NCBI RefSeq assembly: GCF_016901835.1
Contig: NZ_JACJKX010000003.1
Location: 1 to 64,000 of the forward strand
Length of the DNA: 64,000 bases
Reading direction: 5' to 3'
Source of the DNA: Parasutterella secunda
GTDB lineage: Bacteria; Pseudomonadota; Gammaproteobacteria; Burkholderiales; Burkholderiaceae_F
Under the pieces are notes generated by a model, which saw only the letters and a program-made list of their open reading frames with translations, made no database searches and was not told where the DNA came from. Positions 17,320 to 25,312 of this stretch are shown here, one piece after another; positions within the stretch are counted from its first letter, which is position 1, and the number at the start of each line of letters is the position of its first letter. The position numbers and the translations under genes were made by a program.

Positions 17320-18618
17320 TTAACGGGCGCGCTTTTTCAAGAAACCCTTCGTAATACCGTCCACACCGCTCATGGCGCAAGCCATAAGGAAAGCCAATTG
17401 TGGGCCTTGGTAGGCATCCACGTGTTCGTAGACTTCGTCCAAGGTGTGCATCTTCCAGTTGCGGCCGCCTGCACCCATAGCGAGGCTCGGAATGCCCAAA
17501 CTCAGGGAGACGTTATGGTCGCCGGACGTGGAAGCATACATATGAAGGGGAAGACCCAAAGCGAGAAGACCGGCACGGATTGCTTGGCAAACCGGGCTTT
17601 CATAGGGTTGTTGGCCAGCCGGACGATCACCGATCGGCGTAATCGTCACTTTCACCTTGTTGGCTTCATCAGTAATACCCCAGTGGGCGTTTTCTTCTTC
17701 GGCAGCCTTTTCAAAGCAGGGCAGAATCTTTTCTTTGATGGCTTGAAGTGAAGCGTTTTCCGTGCTGCGCATGTCAATATCAATTGAGCAGTGAGCGGCA
17801 ATGGAATTGACGGTCGTGCCGCCTTTGACCACACCCACCGTGTAGGTGGTCTTCGGTTCTTTGGGCACTTCGAGGTCGCAGAGCACCTTGCCGGCACGCA
17901 TCATGGCATGAATGGCAGAGGGTTGACCGAAACCCAGGTAGCTGTGTCCGCCGGGGCCGTCAAAGCTCACGCGATAGCGCAGGCTTCCCGTTGCACCCAC
18001 GATGGCATCACTCGGATCACACCAGTCAAGCGACATGAACGCATCCACATCCACTTGCGGATCACGGAAGAGGTGTTTGACGCCGCGAAGATCGCCTTCG
18101 CCTTCTTCACCGACCGTGGCCACAAAGAGGATGTCGCCTTCGGTTTGGATGTTCAATTCCTGGAACATACGGATGACTTGCAGGAGACCGGCCAAACCGC
18201 GGGAGTCGTCACCGATGGAAGGAGCATAGAATTTGTTCCCTTCCTGACGAACCTTGAAGTTGGTGTCCTTGGCAAAAACCGTATCCAAGTGAGCCGAGAT
18301 AATGAGCTTGGTGCGCGGTTCGGGACCGACACCGGGACGAAGGCCGAGAACATTGCCGACTTCGTCCATGTGAACGTCTTGCAAACCGAGTTTGGTGAAA
18401 CGTTCAACGAAATCTTGACCGCGGATTTCTTCACCGAAGGGAGAGGAGGGGGTTTCGGTGATGGCGATTTGTTCCTGCAAGCATTGTTGGTCTTGGTCGA
18501 CTGCCAATTGCAGGGCCTTCTTAATGAGGTCAGCTGCCATCAGCGTGTCCATGACTTCTTTCGTTTCAGGAAGAAGGGGCGGTAAGCCCGGTTCAAGATT
18601 CTTTTTTTCTGTGCTCAT
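17320..18618 (-). CDS. M20-family metallopeptidase (tripeptidase/aminoacylase-like)
   Basis: A 432-residue zinc peptidase. Ligand motifs are present: ISAHLDTVF (H and bridging D region), YAPSIGDDSRG for the bridging aspartate, ATVGEEGEGD for the catalytic glutamate pair, and SLDWCDPSD. The dimerisation-domain motif GPGGHSYLGFG is present, and STSGDHNVSL/GGRNWKMHT supplies the last histidine. It resembles PepT-like M20 proteins but is not the canonical PepT, which is encoded separately at 42388-43674. No signal peptide, so cytosolic. The ribosome site AAAGGA precedes the ATG. Substrate is unassigned; small peptides are likely. Confidence 0.9.
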   Translation of the reverse strand: MSTEKKNLEPGLPPLLPETKEVMDTLMAADLIKKALQLAVDQDQQCLQEQIAITETPSSPFGEEIRGQDFVERFTKLGLQDVHMDEVGNVLGLRPGVGPEPRTKLIISAHLDTVFAKDTNFKVRQEGNKFYAPSIGDDSRGLAGLLQVIRMFQELNIQTEGDILFVATVGEEGEGDLRGVKHLFRDPQVDVDAFMSLDWCDPSDAIVGATGSLRYRVSFDGPGGHSYLGFGQPSAIHAMMRAGKVLCDLEVPKEPKTTYTVGVVKGGTTVNSIAAHCSIDIDMRSTENASLQAIKEKILPCFEKAAEEENAHWGITDEANKVKVTITPIGDRPAGQQPYESPVCQAIRAGLLALGLPLHMYASTSGDHNVSLSLGIPSLAMGAGGRNWKMHTLDEVYEHVDAYQGPQLAFLMACAMSGVDGITKGFLKKRAR

Positions 18619-18819
18619 GGGTATTTCCTTTAAGCTTATGGGTTAAAACCTTATTATTTTAACGAAGCCTTTTTCTTAACAGTTTTATTTTTATCATTGT
18701 TTGGCGTATTAGTTCAGTCTGTATACAAGTTGATTTTTGACAAAATTGCACTTTGCCGTGCGACAATATCGCTCAAAGAAAATTGCGCTTACGTATTTCA
18801 AAATTCAATAGGAATCACC

Positions 18820-19962
18820 ATGCTTAACTTTAATTACTGTAATCCGACCCGTATTCTCTTCGGTCGGGATGAACATAAAAAATTGGGCCAAGCGCTTCAA
18901 AAGGAAAACATCGGCAAGGTGCTCATCGTTTACGGAGGCGGCAGCGCTCTTCGTAACGGCACGGTCTCTGCCGTGCAAAGTTCGTTGGAAGAGGTGGGAA
19001 TTGAGTACTTTACGATCGGTGGCGTGCGCCCCAATCCCACTTTGGATTTTGCCGGTAAGGTGAAAAAAATCGCCGTGGACTCTCAAGTAGATGCCCTTTT
19101 GGCTATCGGTGGCGGCAGCGTCATTGACACCTGCAAAGTCGCCGCTGCCTGGGCTAAGTACGAGGGGGATGCGTGGGACTTCTTCACAAAAGGCGTCGCT
19201 ATTAAAGAAGCGCTTCCCGTAGCCTGTGTTTTGACGATTCCGGCTGCCGGAAGCGAGCAATCTATCCGCATGGTAATCAACCATAACGGTTTGAAATTAG
19301 GGACAGCAAGCGAAAAAATCCGTCCCTTGATTTCTGTTGTGAATCCGGAACTCTTTTTCACGTTGCCTGAAAATCAAATTGCAGCGGGCGTCGTGGATAT
19401 GATCAGCCATATTTTCGAGCGCTATTTCACCAATACCGAGCACGTGGAATTTGTAAGCGGCCAGGCTGAAGCGGCGATTCGTACAGCCATTGAAATGGGT
19501 CCCAAACTTATTGAAAATCCCAAAGACTACGATGCCTGGTGTCAGGTCGCAATGGTAGGCAGTTGGGCGCATAACGGCTACTATGGTTTAGGCCAGGTTG
19601 AAGACTGGGCCTGTCACGCCATGGAGCATGAACTCTCTGCCTATGATCCCACGATTACTCATGGGGCTGGTTTAGCTGTCATTACGCCTGCCTGGCTGCG
19701 ATACGTGGCCTCGGTCAATCCCGCCCGCATGCAGCGCTTTGCACAAAGCGTGATGGGAGAAGAAACGCTCGAAGGTGCCATTAAAAAATTGCAGGCGTTT
19801 TATCAGACGATGGAAATGCCCTCGAAGCTTTCTCAATTGGGACTCACTGAGGAGGCTTTAAAGGCCTGTGCCGAGAGCGCCTGTGCAAGAACAGGCACGA
19901 TCGGGCAGTTTAAAAAATTGACCTCTGAAGATGTTCTTGCCATCTATCGCAGTGTCTTTTAG
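18820..19962 (+). CDS. Iron-containing alcohol dehydrogenase (butanol dehydrogenase/YqhD-like)
   Basis: A 380-residue NAD(P)-dependent dehydrogenase of the group III metal-dependent family. The nucleotide-binding region shows YGGGSALRNG and LLAIGGGSVIDTCKV. Metal ligands are expected at the aspartate and histidine of GVVDMISHIFERYF and at the histidines of HAMEHELSAYDPTITHGAGLA. It reduces aldehydes or oxidises alcohols; the substrate is not defined by sequence. The start at 18820 follows AGGAA at proper spacing and begins MLNFNYCNPTRI, as in the BDH branch; an in-frame start at 18697 would add an unrelated 41-residue leader. Confidence 0.93.
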   Translation: MLNFNYCNPTRILFGRDEHKKLGQALQKENIGKVLIVYGGGSALRNGTVSAVQSSLEEVGIEYFTIGGVRPNPTLDFAGKVKKIAVDSQVDALLAIGGGSVIDTCKVAAAWAKYEGDAWDFFTKGVAIKEALPVACVLTIPAAGSEQSIRMVINHNGLKLGTASEKIRPLISVVNPELFFTLPENQIAAGVVDMISHIFERYFTNTEHVEFVSGQAEAAIRTAIEMGPKLIENPKDYDAWCQVAMVGSWAHNGYYGLGQVEDWACHAMEHELSAYDPTITHGAGLAVITPAWLRYVASVNPARMQRFAQSVMGEETLEGAIKKLQAFYQTMEMPSKLSQLGLTEEALKACAESACARTGTIGQFKKLTSEDVLAIYRSVF

Positions 19963-19984
19963 GCAAAAATGCTCAGCATTGCGC

Positions 19985-20014
19985 TTTACAAAGCACTTTT
20001 GACGGGACTAAAAT
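19985..20014 (+). promoter_or_regulatory. Candidate thrS leader promoter
   Basis: TTTACA (19985-19990) and TAAAAT (20009-20014) are separated by 18 bases; each matches five of six positions of the sigma-70 consensus. Transcription would begin near 20021, just before the leader-peptide ribosome site. Confidence 0.6.
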
Positions 20015-20043
20015 AGGCCCATCAGTTTAATAGGAACTTTCAA

Positions 20044-20088
20044 GTGTATAGCTGTTTGAATACCGCTCGAACTACGACAACTCGTTAA
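20044..20088 (+). CDS. Threonine-rich leader peptide of thrS
   Basis: A 14-codon reading frame starting with GTG and reading MYSCLNTARTTTTR, ending in TAA. Four consecutive threonine codons (ACT ACG ACA ACT at 20071-20082), plus one at 20062, make 5 of 14 residues threonine. A ribosome site AGGAA (20032-20036) sits 7 bases upstream. Because the next gene is the threonyl-tRNA synthetase and a strong terminator lies between, this fits a leader peptide on which a ribosome stalls when charged tRNA-Thr is scarce. Its product is probably not functional as a protein. Confidence 0.7.
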   Translation: MYSCLNTARTTTTR

Positions 20089-20137
20089 CAATTTGCTAAC
20101 GAGCCCGCTTGTGTTGCTTGAAAGAATTCAAAATTTA

Positions 20138-20174
20138 AAAGTGTGGCTTTACAAAAAAGCCACACTTTTTTTAT
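20138..20174 (+). terminator. Terminator in front of thrS (attenuator hairpin)
   Basis: AAAGTGTGGCTT pairs with AGCCACACTTT around a short A-rich loop, followed by a run of T to 20172. It lies 176 bases after the alcohol dehydrogenase stop and 28 bases before the thrS ATG. Its nearness to thrS favours an attenuator over a simple end-of-gene terminator, although it could do both. Confidence 0.85.
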
Positions 20175-20201
20175 TAGTACCGAAAGAAAAGGAATCGAAA
20201 A

Positions 20202-22115
20202 ATGTTATCCGTAACGCTTCCAGATGGATCCAAACGAGATTTTGAGGCACCGTTGTCTGCTGCCGATGTGGCTAAAAGCATCAGCACCAGTCTCGGTAAG
20301 GCTGCAATCGCTGCGCGTCTTGACGGCAAATTAGTGGATTTGTCCACCGTGATTGATCACGATGCAACATTGGCCATCATCACTGAAAAGGATCCTGAAG
20401 CGCTCGAGATCGTTCGTCACTCGACGGCTCACTTGATGGCTCAGGCCGTCAAGGAACTCTATCCGGAAGCTCAAGTGACGATCGGACCGGCTATTGAAAA
20501 CGGCTTTTACTACGATTTCTCTTATACGCGTCCCTTCACGCCCGAAGATTTAGTGGCCATTGAAAAACGCATGGATGAGTTGGCTGCGAAGAATATCCCG
20601 ATCGTGCGCAAGGAAATGAAGCGCGAAGACGCCATAGCTTTCTTCCTGTCGGAAGGTGAAAAGTACAAGGCTGAGCTCATTGAAGCTATTCCTGAGGGAG
20701 AAACCATTTCCCTTTATGAACAAGGCGACTTTATCGACCTTTGCCGCGGCCCTCACGTGCCGAGCACGGGTAAATTGAAGGTGCATAAGCTCATGAAGGT
20801 GGCAGGCGCCTACTGGAGAGGCGACTCCAAAAACGAAATGCTGCAGCGCATCTATGGTACGGCTTGGTTAAAGAAAGATGACCTCAAGGCCTATCTCACG
20901 ATGCTTGAAGAAGCCGAAAAGCGTGACCACCGCCGCTTGGGCAAGGAATTGGATTTGTTCCACTTGCAGGATGAAGCGCCCGGCATGATTTTCTGGCACG
21001 CCAAGGGCTGGGCCCTGTGGCAGCAGGTCGAAAAGTACATGCGTACGATCTATCAGGATAACGGTTACGACGAAGTGAAAGCTCCGCAGGTCTTGGATCG
21101 CTCCTTGTGGGAACGCTCCGGTCACTGGGCCAAGTATCGTGAAAACATGTTCACAACGGAATCGGAAAACCGTTACTACGCCTTAAAGCCCATGAACTGC
21201 CCGGGCCACATTCAGATTTTCAATTCTGCTCTTCGCAGCTATCGTGATCTTCCGATGCGTTTGGGCGAATTTGGTCAATGCCACCGCAATGAACCCTCGG
21301 GCTCCTTGCACGGCTTGATGCGTGTAAGAGGCTTTACGCAAGACGACGGTCACATCTTCTGTACGGAAGATCAGATTCTGTCCGAATGCGAAGCCTACTC
21401 CAAACTCGTGCGCGAGGTTTACCACACGTTCGGCTTTGAAAACATCGCCTATAAGGTTGCGACGCGCCCGGCCATGCGAATCGGCGAAGACTCTGCTTGG
21501 GATAAGGCTGAAGCCGCTTTGATGAAGAGCCTGGATGATCTGGGGCTCGAATACGAAATTCTGCCCGGTGAAGGCGCTTTCTATGGTCCGAAGATTGAGT
21601 ACCACTTAAAGGATTGCCTCGGTCGCTCCTGGCAGTGCGGCACGATTCAGGTGGACTTCCAGATGCCGGGTCGCTTGGGTGCTGAATATGTCGCTGAAGA
21701 CAATTCCCGCAAGGTACCTGTCATGCTTCACCGTGCCATCATCGGTTCGATGGAACGTTGGATCGGTATGCTGATCGAACACTATGCCGGTGCCATGCCG
21801 GTGTGGCTCTCTCCGATTCAGGTGGCCGTGGCCAACATCACCGAACATCAGGCTGATTACGTTGATGAAATCGCTGCCAAGATGAAGGCTGCGGGTCTGC
21901 GCGTTCAAAAAGACGTGCGCAATGAAAAGATCAACTACAAGATTCGTGAATTGAGCTTACAGAAGATCCCCTACATTGCTGTCGTCGGTGAAAAAGAACG
22001 AGAAGCCGGTACCGTGGCCATTCGCGCTCGTGGCGGCAAGGACTTGGGTGTCATGAAGTTGGAAGATTTCATTGCCCGAGTGGTCGAAGAAAACGACAAG
22101 AAAGTTAACGGTTAA
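20202..22115 (+). CDS. thrS: Threonyl-tRNA synthetase
   Basis: Class II synthetase charging tRNA-Thr, 637 residues as usual. Domains in order: TGS (about 1-61), the N2 editing domain with [11 protein letters not shown] and the later [12 protein letters not shown] (about 62-225), catalytic core, and anticodon-binding domain (about 535-637). Zinc ligands are the cysteine of MNCPGH and the histidines of CHRNEPSG and, further on, VMLHRAI. Motif 2 shows [11 protein letters not shown]. The start is preceded by AAGG. It heads the conserved thrS-infC-rpmI-rplT order, though a terminator separates it from infC. Upstream lies a candidate threonine attenuator. Confidence 0.98.
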   Translation: MLSVTLPDGSKRDFEAPLSAADVAKSISTSLGKAAIAARLDGKLVDLSTVIDHDATLAIITEKDPEALEIVRHSTAHLMAQAVKELYPEAQVTIGPAIENGFYYDFSYTRPFTPEDLVAIEKRMDELAAKNIPIVRKEMKREDAIAFFLSEGEKYKAELIEAIPEGETISLYEQGDFIDLCRGPHVPSTGKLKVHKLMKVAGAYWRGDSKNEMLQRIYGTAWLKKDDLKAYLTMLEEAEKRDHRRLGKELDLFHLQDEAPGMIFWHAKGWALWQQVEKYMRTIYQDNGYDEVKAPQVLDRSLWERSGHWAKYRENMFTTESENRYYALKPMNCPGHIQIFNSALRSYRDLPMRLGEFGQCHRNEPSGSLHGLMRVRGFTQDDGHIFCTEDQILSECEAYSKLVREVYHTFGFENIAYKVATRPAMRIGEDSAWDKAEAALMKSLDDLGLEYEILPGEGAFYGPKIEYHLKDCLGRSWQCGTIQVDFQMPGRLGAEYVAEDNSRKVPVMLHRAIIGSMERWIGMLIEHYAGAMPVWLSPIQVAVANITEHQADYVDEIAAKMKAAGLRVQKDVRNEKINYKIRELSLQKIPYIAVVGEKEREAGTVAIRARGGKDLGVMKLEDFIARVVEENDKKVNG

Positions 22116-22143
22116 GTCTTAAACGACTCAATGCGTTAGACGG

Positions 22144-22186
22144 ACCCGACTCTAGGCGTATTGACTTAGAGTCGGGTTAATTTTTG
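22144..22186 (+). terminator. Intrinsic terminator after thrS
   Basis: ACCCGACTCTA (22144-22154) pairs perfectly with TAGAGTCGGGT (22167-22177), followed by TAATTTTT. This implies that infC has its own promoter in 22187-22310, a stretch that also holds the palindrome CCCAAAATTTTGGG (22239-22252). Confidence 0.85.
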
Positions 22187-22273
22187 GGTTTGTTACCTGA
22201 TTTGATACGCTTAATGTTGTTTTTTTGCGTGTCAGTTACCCAAAATTTTGGGAAAAAGTGCTAAAGTGAGCGC

Positions 22274-22293
22274 TTCGCGCCGTCTAGCGCGAA
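22274..22293. repeat. Hairpin in the infC leader
   Basis: TTCGCGC and GCGCGAA enclose a 6-base loop. It is not followed by a T-run, so it is not a terminator. It lies about 20 bases before the infC ribosome site and could affect infC mRNA stability or translation. Confidence 0.45.
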
Positions 22294-22326
22294 AACTATT
22301 CAGTTTGAGTTTTTAGGAGAACGATC

Positions 22327-22848
22327 ATCGCTCAAGAACGTACGCACCGAATCAATCGTGAGATTCGCGTGCCTGAAATTCGCTTGACGGGTGTCGACGG
22401 CACCCAAATCGGTATTGTGCGCACTTCCGAAGCTTTGGCCATGGCCGAAGAAGCGGGGGTGGATTTGGTGGAAGTGGCTGCTAAGGCTAATCCTCCTGTT
22501 TGCCGCTTGATGGACTACGGTAAGTTCCGTTATCAGGAACAAAAGCGCCAGCAGGAAATGAAGGCTAAGCAAAAGGTCATCCAGGTCAAGGAAGTGAAGT
22601 TCCGTCCTGCCACCGACGAAAATGATTACCAAACGAAGCTGCGCGCGCTCATCCGCTTCTTGGGTGACGGCAACAAAGCCAAAGTGACGCTTCGTTACCG
22701 CGGTCGTGAAATGGCTCATCAGGATTTAGGCCAGGATGTGCTCACACGAATCCGCGAAGATCTGGCAGAAGTGGCTCAAGTGGAGCAATTTCCGAAGCTT
22801 GAAGGCCGCCAGATGATCATGGTACTTGCGCCCAAGCGCAAAAAGTAA
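22327..22848 (+). CDS. infC: Translation initiation factor IF-3
   Basis: Binds the 30S subunit, prevents premature subunit joining and proofreads the start codon. The N-terminus reads [19 protein letters not shown] after a non-canonical ATC start, the family hallmark that allows autoregulation because IF-3 itself discriminates against rare start codons. AGGAG at 22315-22319 gives 7-base spacing to ATC at 22327; a second ATC at 22324 is less well spaced. A GTG at 22369 would remove the conserved first 14 residues. The linker helix ([15 protein letters not shown]) and C-terminal domain are complete; 173 residues in all. Confidence 0.95.
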   Translation: MAQERTHRINREIRVPEIRLTGVDGTQIGIVRTSEALAMAEEAGVDLVEVAAKANPPVCRLMDYGKFRYQEQKRQQEMKAKQKVIQVKEVKFRPATDENDYQTKLRALIRFLGDGNKAKVTLRYRGREMAHQDLGQDVLTRIREDLAEVAQVEQFPKLEGRQMIMVLAPKRKK

Positions 22849-22867
22849 TATTATTCGCGTTTTTGAA

Positions 22868-22993
22868 GTCGAGTCATTCTTTTTAGGAATCCCTCGCAGG
22901 TGTTTTTATGCGCTGCGACAAGGCAAAAAGGGACTCGACATATAACAAGTGAGATCCGGCCGACAAGTCTTTTGCGGGGTGCAAAAGCGCCGG
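22868..22993 (+). promoter_or_regulatory. Structured leader before rpmI-rplT, candidate L20 autoregulatory region
   Basis: The 177 bases between infC and rpmI are highly structured. GTCGAGTC (22868-22875) can pair with GACTCGAC (22932-22939) over 56 bases. Downstream a compound hairpin has outer arms CCGGC (22956-22960)/GCCGG (22989-22993) and inner arms TTTTGC (22970-22975)/GCAAAA (22981-22986). In E. coli the equivalent region binds L20 and represses rpmI and rplT; by position this is the likely counterpart. The detailed L20 site is not identified. Confidence 0.5.
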
Positions 22994-23025
22994 TGATCAT
23001 CTAATAACAAAAGGAAATCGGTCAA

Positions 23026-23223
23026 ATGCCGAAGATGAAGACAAAGAAGGCTGCCTCCAAGCGCTTTAAGGTGCGTTCCGGCGGTTCTATCAAACGTGCT
23101 CACGCCACCAAGCGTCACATTCTTTCCCATCGTACGACGAAGAACAAGCGTCATCTGCGCGGAATGGTCACCATTCACGACTCTGACAGCAAGTCCATCC
23201 ATCGTATGTTGCCCTACGCTTAA
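23026..23223 (+). CDS. rpmI: 50S ribosomal protein L35
   Basis: A 65-residue, very basic protein beginning [17 protein letters not shown] with the typical [19 protein letters not shown] core. Component of the large ribosomal subunit. AAAGGAAATCGG precedes the start. It is followed 16 bases later by rplT, as in most bacteria. Confidence 0.98.
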   Translation: MPKMKTKKAASKRFKVRSGGSIKRAHATKRHILSHRTTKNKRHLRGMVTIHDSDSKSIHRMLPYA

Positions 23224-23239
23224 TTAAGAGGAGAGAAAG

Positions 23240-23590
23240 ATGCCCAGAGTAAAACGTGGTGTTACCGCTCGTGCTCGTCATAAGAAGATTTTGAAGCTCT
23301 CCAAGGGTTTCATCCTTCGTCGCAATAATGTTTTCCGCGTTGCCAAGCAAGCGGTGATGAAGGCCGGTCAATACGCTTATCGTGACCGTCGCAACAAGAA
23401 GCGCGTGTTCCGTCGCTTGTGGATCGCTCGTATCAATGCCGGTGCCCGTGCCAACGGCATGACCTACAGCGTGTTCATGAACGGCTTGAAGAAGGCCAAT
23501 ATCGCTTTGGACCGCAAGGTTCTGTCCGATATGGCTATCTTTGACAAGGCCGGCTTTGCCAGCCTCGTGGAAAAGGTGAAGAGCCTCTAA
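23240..23590 (+). CDS. rplT: 50S ribosomal protein L20
   Basis: Assembly protein of the large subunit and, in E. coli, the repressor of its own operon. It is 116 residues, starting [19 protein letters not shown], with the [19 protein letters not shown] segment typical of the family. Ribosome site GAGGAGAG. The operon ends here with a terminator; the pheS-pheT-ihfA genes that often follow rplT in proteobacteria are not present. Confidence 0.98.
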   Translation: MPRVKRGVTARARHKKILKLSKGFILRRNNVFRVAKQAVMKAGQYAYRDRRNKKRVFRRLWIARINAGARANGMTYSVFMNGLKKANIALDRKVLSDMAIFDKAGFASLVEKVKSL

Positions 23591-23619
23591 TTCGTCATAG
23601 ACGAAGTTTCAAAAGAATT

Positions 23620-23652
23620 AAAGCCGCAAGACTTTGTGCCTGCGGCTTTTTT
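23620..23652 (+). terminator. Intrinsic terminator after rplT
   Basis: AAGCCGCA (23621-23628) pairs with TGCGGCTT (23641-23648), followed by TTTT. It closes the infC-rpmI-rplT unit. Confidence 0.88.
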
Positions 23653-23702
23653 CATTCCGGCTTTAAAACAGTTTTTCACGACTTTTCAACTGTATTTTCA
23701 GA

Positions 23703-23742
23703 AGTTTTCCACAAGGTTTTAAACAAATTTTGTGGAAAAACT
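23703..23742. repeat. Inverted repeat with two DnaA-box-like sites upstream of gltX
   Basis: AGTTTTCCACAA (23703-23714) and TTGTGGAAAAACT (23730-23742) form inverted arms around an AT-rich centre. Each arm contains TTTTCCACA, one base from the DnaA box consensus. There is no T-run at the right place for a terminator. It sits about 100 bases before gltX in a 251-base intergenic region. Confidence 0.45.
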
Positions 23743-23841
23743 CGTACTTTTCCCTGTCGTCACGATCAATGAGCAGTCTAGACGAAACCCTGACGATGGC
23801 TTAAAATCAAAAAATTCTGTTTTTATTTTTTAGACGCAAAA

Positions 23842-25251
23842 ATGAAAGAAATTCGCACGCGTATTGCCCCGTCTCCGACCGGGATGATGCACTTGGGTAC
23901 GGCCCGCACAGCTATTTATTGTTGGGCTTATGCCCGCCATTTTGTGGGCGGTAAGTTCCTGCTTCGTATTGAAGACACCGATCAGGAGCGCTCCACGCAG
24001 GAAGCTGTCGATGTGATCATCAACGGTATGAAGTGGCTTGAACTTGATTACGATGAAGGTCCTGTCTATCAAATGGATCGTTTGGGCCGCTACAAAGAAG
24101 TTGTCGACATGATGCTCGAAAAGGGCTTGGCCTATAAATGCTATGCAACTAAGGAAGAATTGGAAGCCTTGCGTGAAGAGCAAATGGCCAAGAAGATTAA
24201 GCCTCGCTACGACGGCCGCTGGCGCCCTGAAAACTGTGTCGGTAAACCCATCCCTGAAGGCGTTACGCCCGTGATTCGATTCCGCAATCCCGATACGGGT
24301 ACGGTAAGCTGGGACGATATGGTCTACGGTCACATCGCTTTTGAAAACACGGAGCTCGATGACCTCGTTATTATGCGCGGCGACGGCATTCCGACCTATA
24401 ACTTTGCCGTTGTGGTCGATGACATCGATATGAAGGTCAGCCACGTGGTGCGCGGTGCCGACCATATCAATAACACTCCGCGTCAGATCAACCTCTACAA
24501 AGCTCTTGGCGCTGAGGTGCCGGAATTTGCCCACTTACCTTTAATCAACGGTCCTGATAACCGCAAGTTAAGTAAGCGCAACGGTGACGCAAGTGTCATG
24601 GACTACGAAAAGAAGGGTTATTTGCCCGAAGCGTTGGTCAATTATCTGGCTCGTTTGGGTTGGGGCCACGGCAATGATGAAAAATTCACCAAAGCCCAGT
24701 TGGCTGAATGGTTTGATTTGCGTCACTGCTCGAAGTCGCCTGCCTGTCTTGACCCCAAGAAGCTCAATCACTTAAATCACCTCTATATTGCCGAGGCTGA
24801 TAATGATCGCTTGGCCCGCTTGGTGCGTCCGCGCATCGAAGCCCGAGGCGGTGTAATCGACGGCCACGCCGATTTGGCGCGCGTGATGGAAATCACGAAG
24901 CAACGCCCCGAAACGCTGGAAGCCCTGGCCGATAATTGCATGATTTTCTACCGTCCGCTGCAGCGTGATGAAGCCCTCGTGCGTGAAGTGCTCGCTAATG
25001 ATCAAAGCCTAGCTGCCGTGAAGCTTTTCTTGGAACGCGCCCGTGCTGTTGAAGACTGGACCGCTGAAAATATCTACGGTGTTCTCAAGAGCATCATGGA
25101 TGAAATGGGTATCAAGATGCCGGTGGTGGCTGTTCCGATCCGTGTGCTTGTCTTCGGTGAAAAGGTTTCGCCGATGTTTGATAAGACGCTTGAACTTTTC
25201 GGCAAAGACACGGTTATTGCCAACATTGAAAGCGGTCTGAAGCTCATTTAA
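23842..25251 (+). CDS. gltX: Glutamyl-tRNA synthetase
   Basis: Class I synthetase, 469 residues. The HIGH-type signature is IAPSPTGMMHLGTARTA (MHLG at 16-19) and the KMSKS loop is KLSKR at 242-246. The glutamate-binding RIEDTDQER lies at 42-50. The alpha-helical anticodon-binding domain occupies the last third. It also provides Glu-tRNA for haem synthesis. Monocistronic: preceded by the rplT terminator and followed by its own. Confidence 0.97.
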   Translation: MKEIRTRIAPSPTGMMHLGTARTAIYCWAYARHFVGGKFLLRIEDTDQERSTQEAVDVIINGMKWLELDYDEGPVYQMDRLGRYKEVVDMMLEKGLAYKCYATKEELEALREEQMAKKIKPRYDGRWRPENCVGKPIPEGVTPVIRFRNPDTGTVSWDDMVYGHIAFENTELDDLVIMRGDGIPTYNFAVVVDDIDMKVSHVVRGADHINNTPRQINLYKALGAEVPEFAHLPLINGPDNRKLSKRNGDASVMDYEKKGYLPEALVNYLARLGWGHGNDEKFTKAQLAEWFDLRHCSKSPACLDPKKLNHLNHLYIAEADNDRLARLVRPRIEARGGVIDGHADLARVMEITKQRPETLEALADNCMIFYRPLQRDEALVREVLANDQSLAAVKLFLERARAVEDWTAENIYGVLKSIMDEMGIKMPVVAVPIRVLVFGEKVSPMFDKTLELFGKDTVIANIESGLKLI

Positions 25252-25271
25252 TTGAGTCTTTAGACAGAAAG

Positions 25272-25312
25272 TCCCACGAGTCAGGCAGTATTGAAAACTC
25301 GTGGGATTTTTT
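25272..25312 (+). terminator. Intrinsic terminator after gltX, overlapping the end of the convergent gene
   Basis: TCCCACGAG (25272-25280) pairs with CTCGTGGGA (25298-25306), followed by six T. The T-run overlaps the stop codon of the convergent gene. On the minus strand the stem is followed only by CTTTCT, so minus-strand termination would be weaker. Confidence 0.85.

Larger units (their letters stand above)
20021..20201 (+). promoter_or_regulatory. Candidate transcription attenuator controlling thrS
   Basis: The leader contains, in order, the threonine-rich peptide, a hairpin CTCGTTA (20081-20087)/TAACGAG (20097-20103) that overlaps the last codons, and a terminator hairpin ending 28 bases before thrS. 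GAGCC at 20101-20105 can pair with GGCTT at 20145-20149, joining the 3' arm of the first hairpin to the 5' arm of the terminator. A ribosome stalled on the Thr codons would mask 20081-20087 and favour that pairing. The mechanism is inferred from layout; the alternative pairing is short. Confidence 0.6.

Noticed and set aside
17791-18585. 264-codon plus-strand frame opposite the M20 peptidase
   Set aside because: Complement of a complete M20 gene, with no domain of its own.
22239-22252. Perfect palindrome CCCAAAATTTTGGG upstream of infC as a known operator
   Set aside because: It is a clear palindrome but matches no operator I can name; chance in an AT-rich spacer cannot be excluded.
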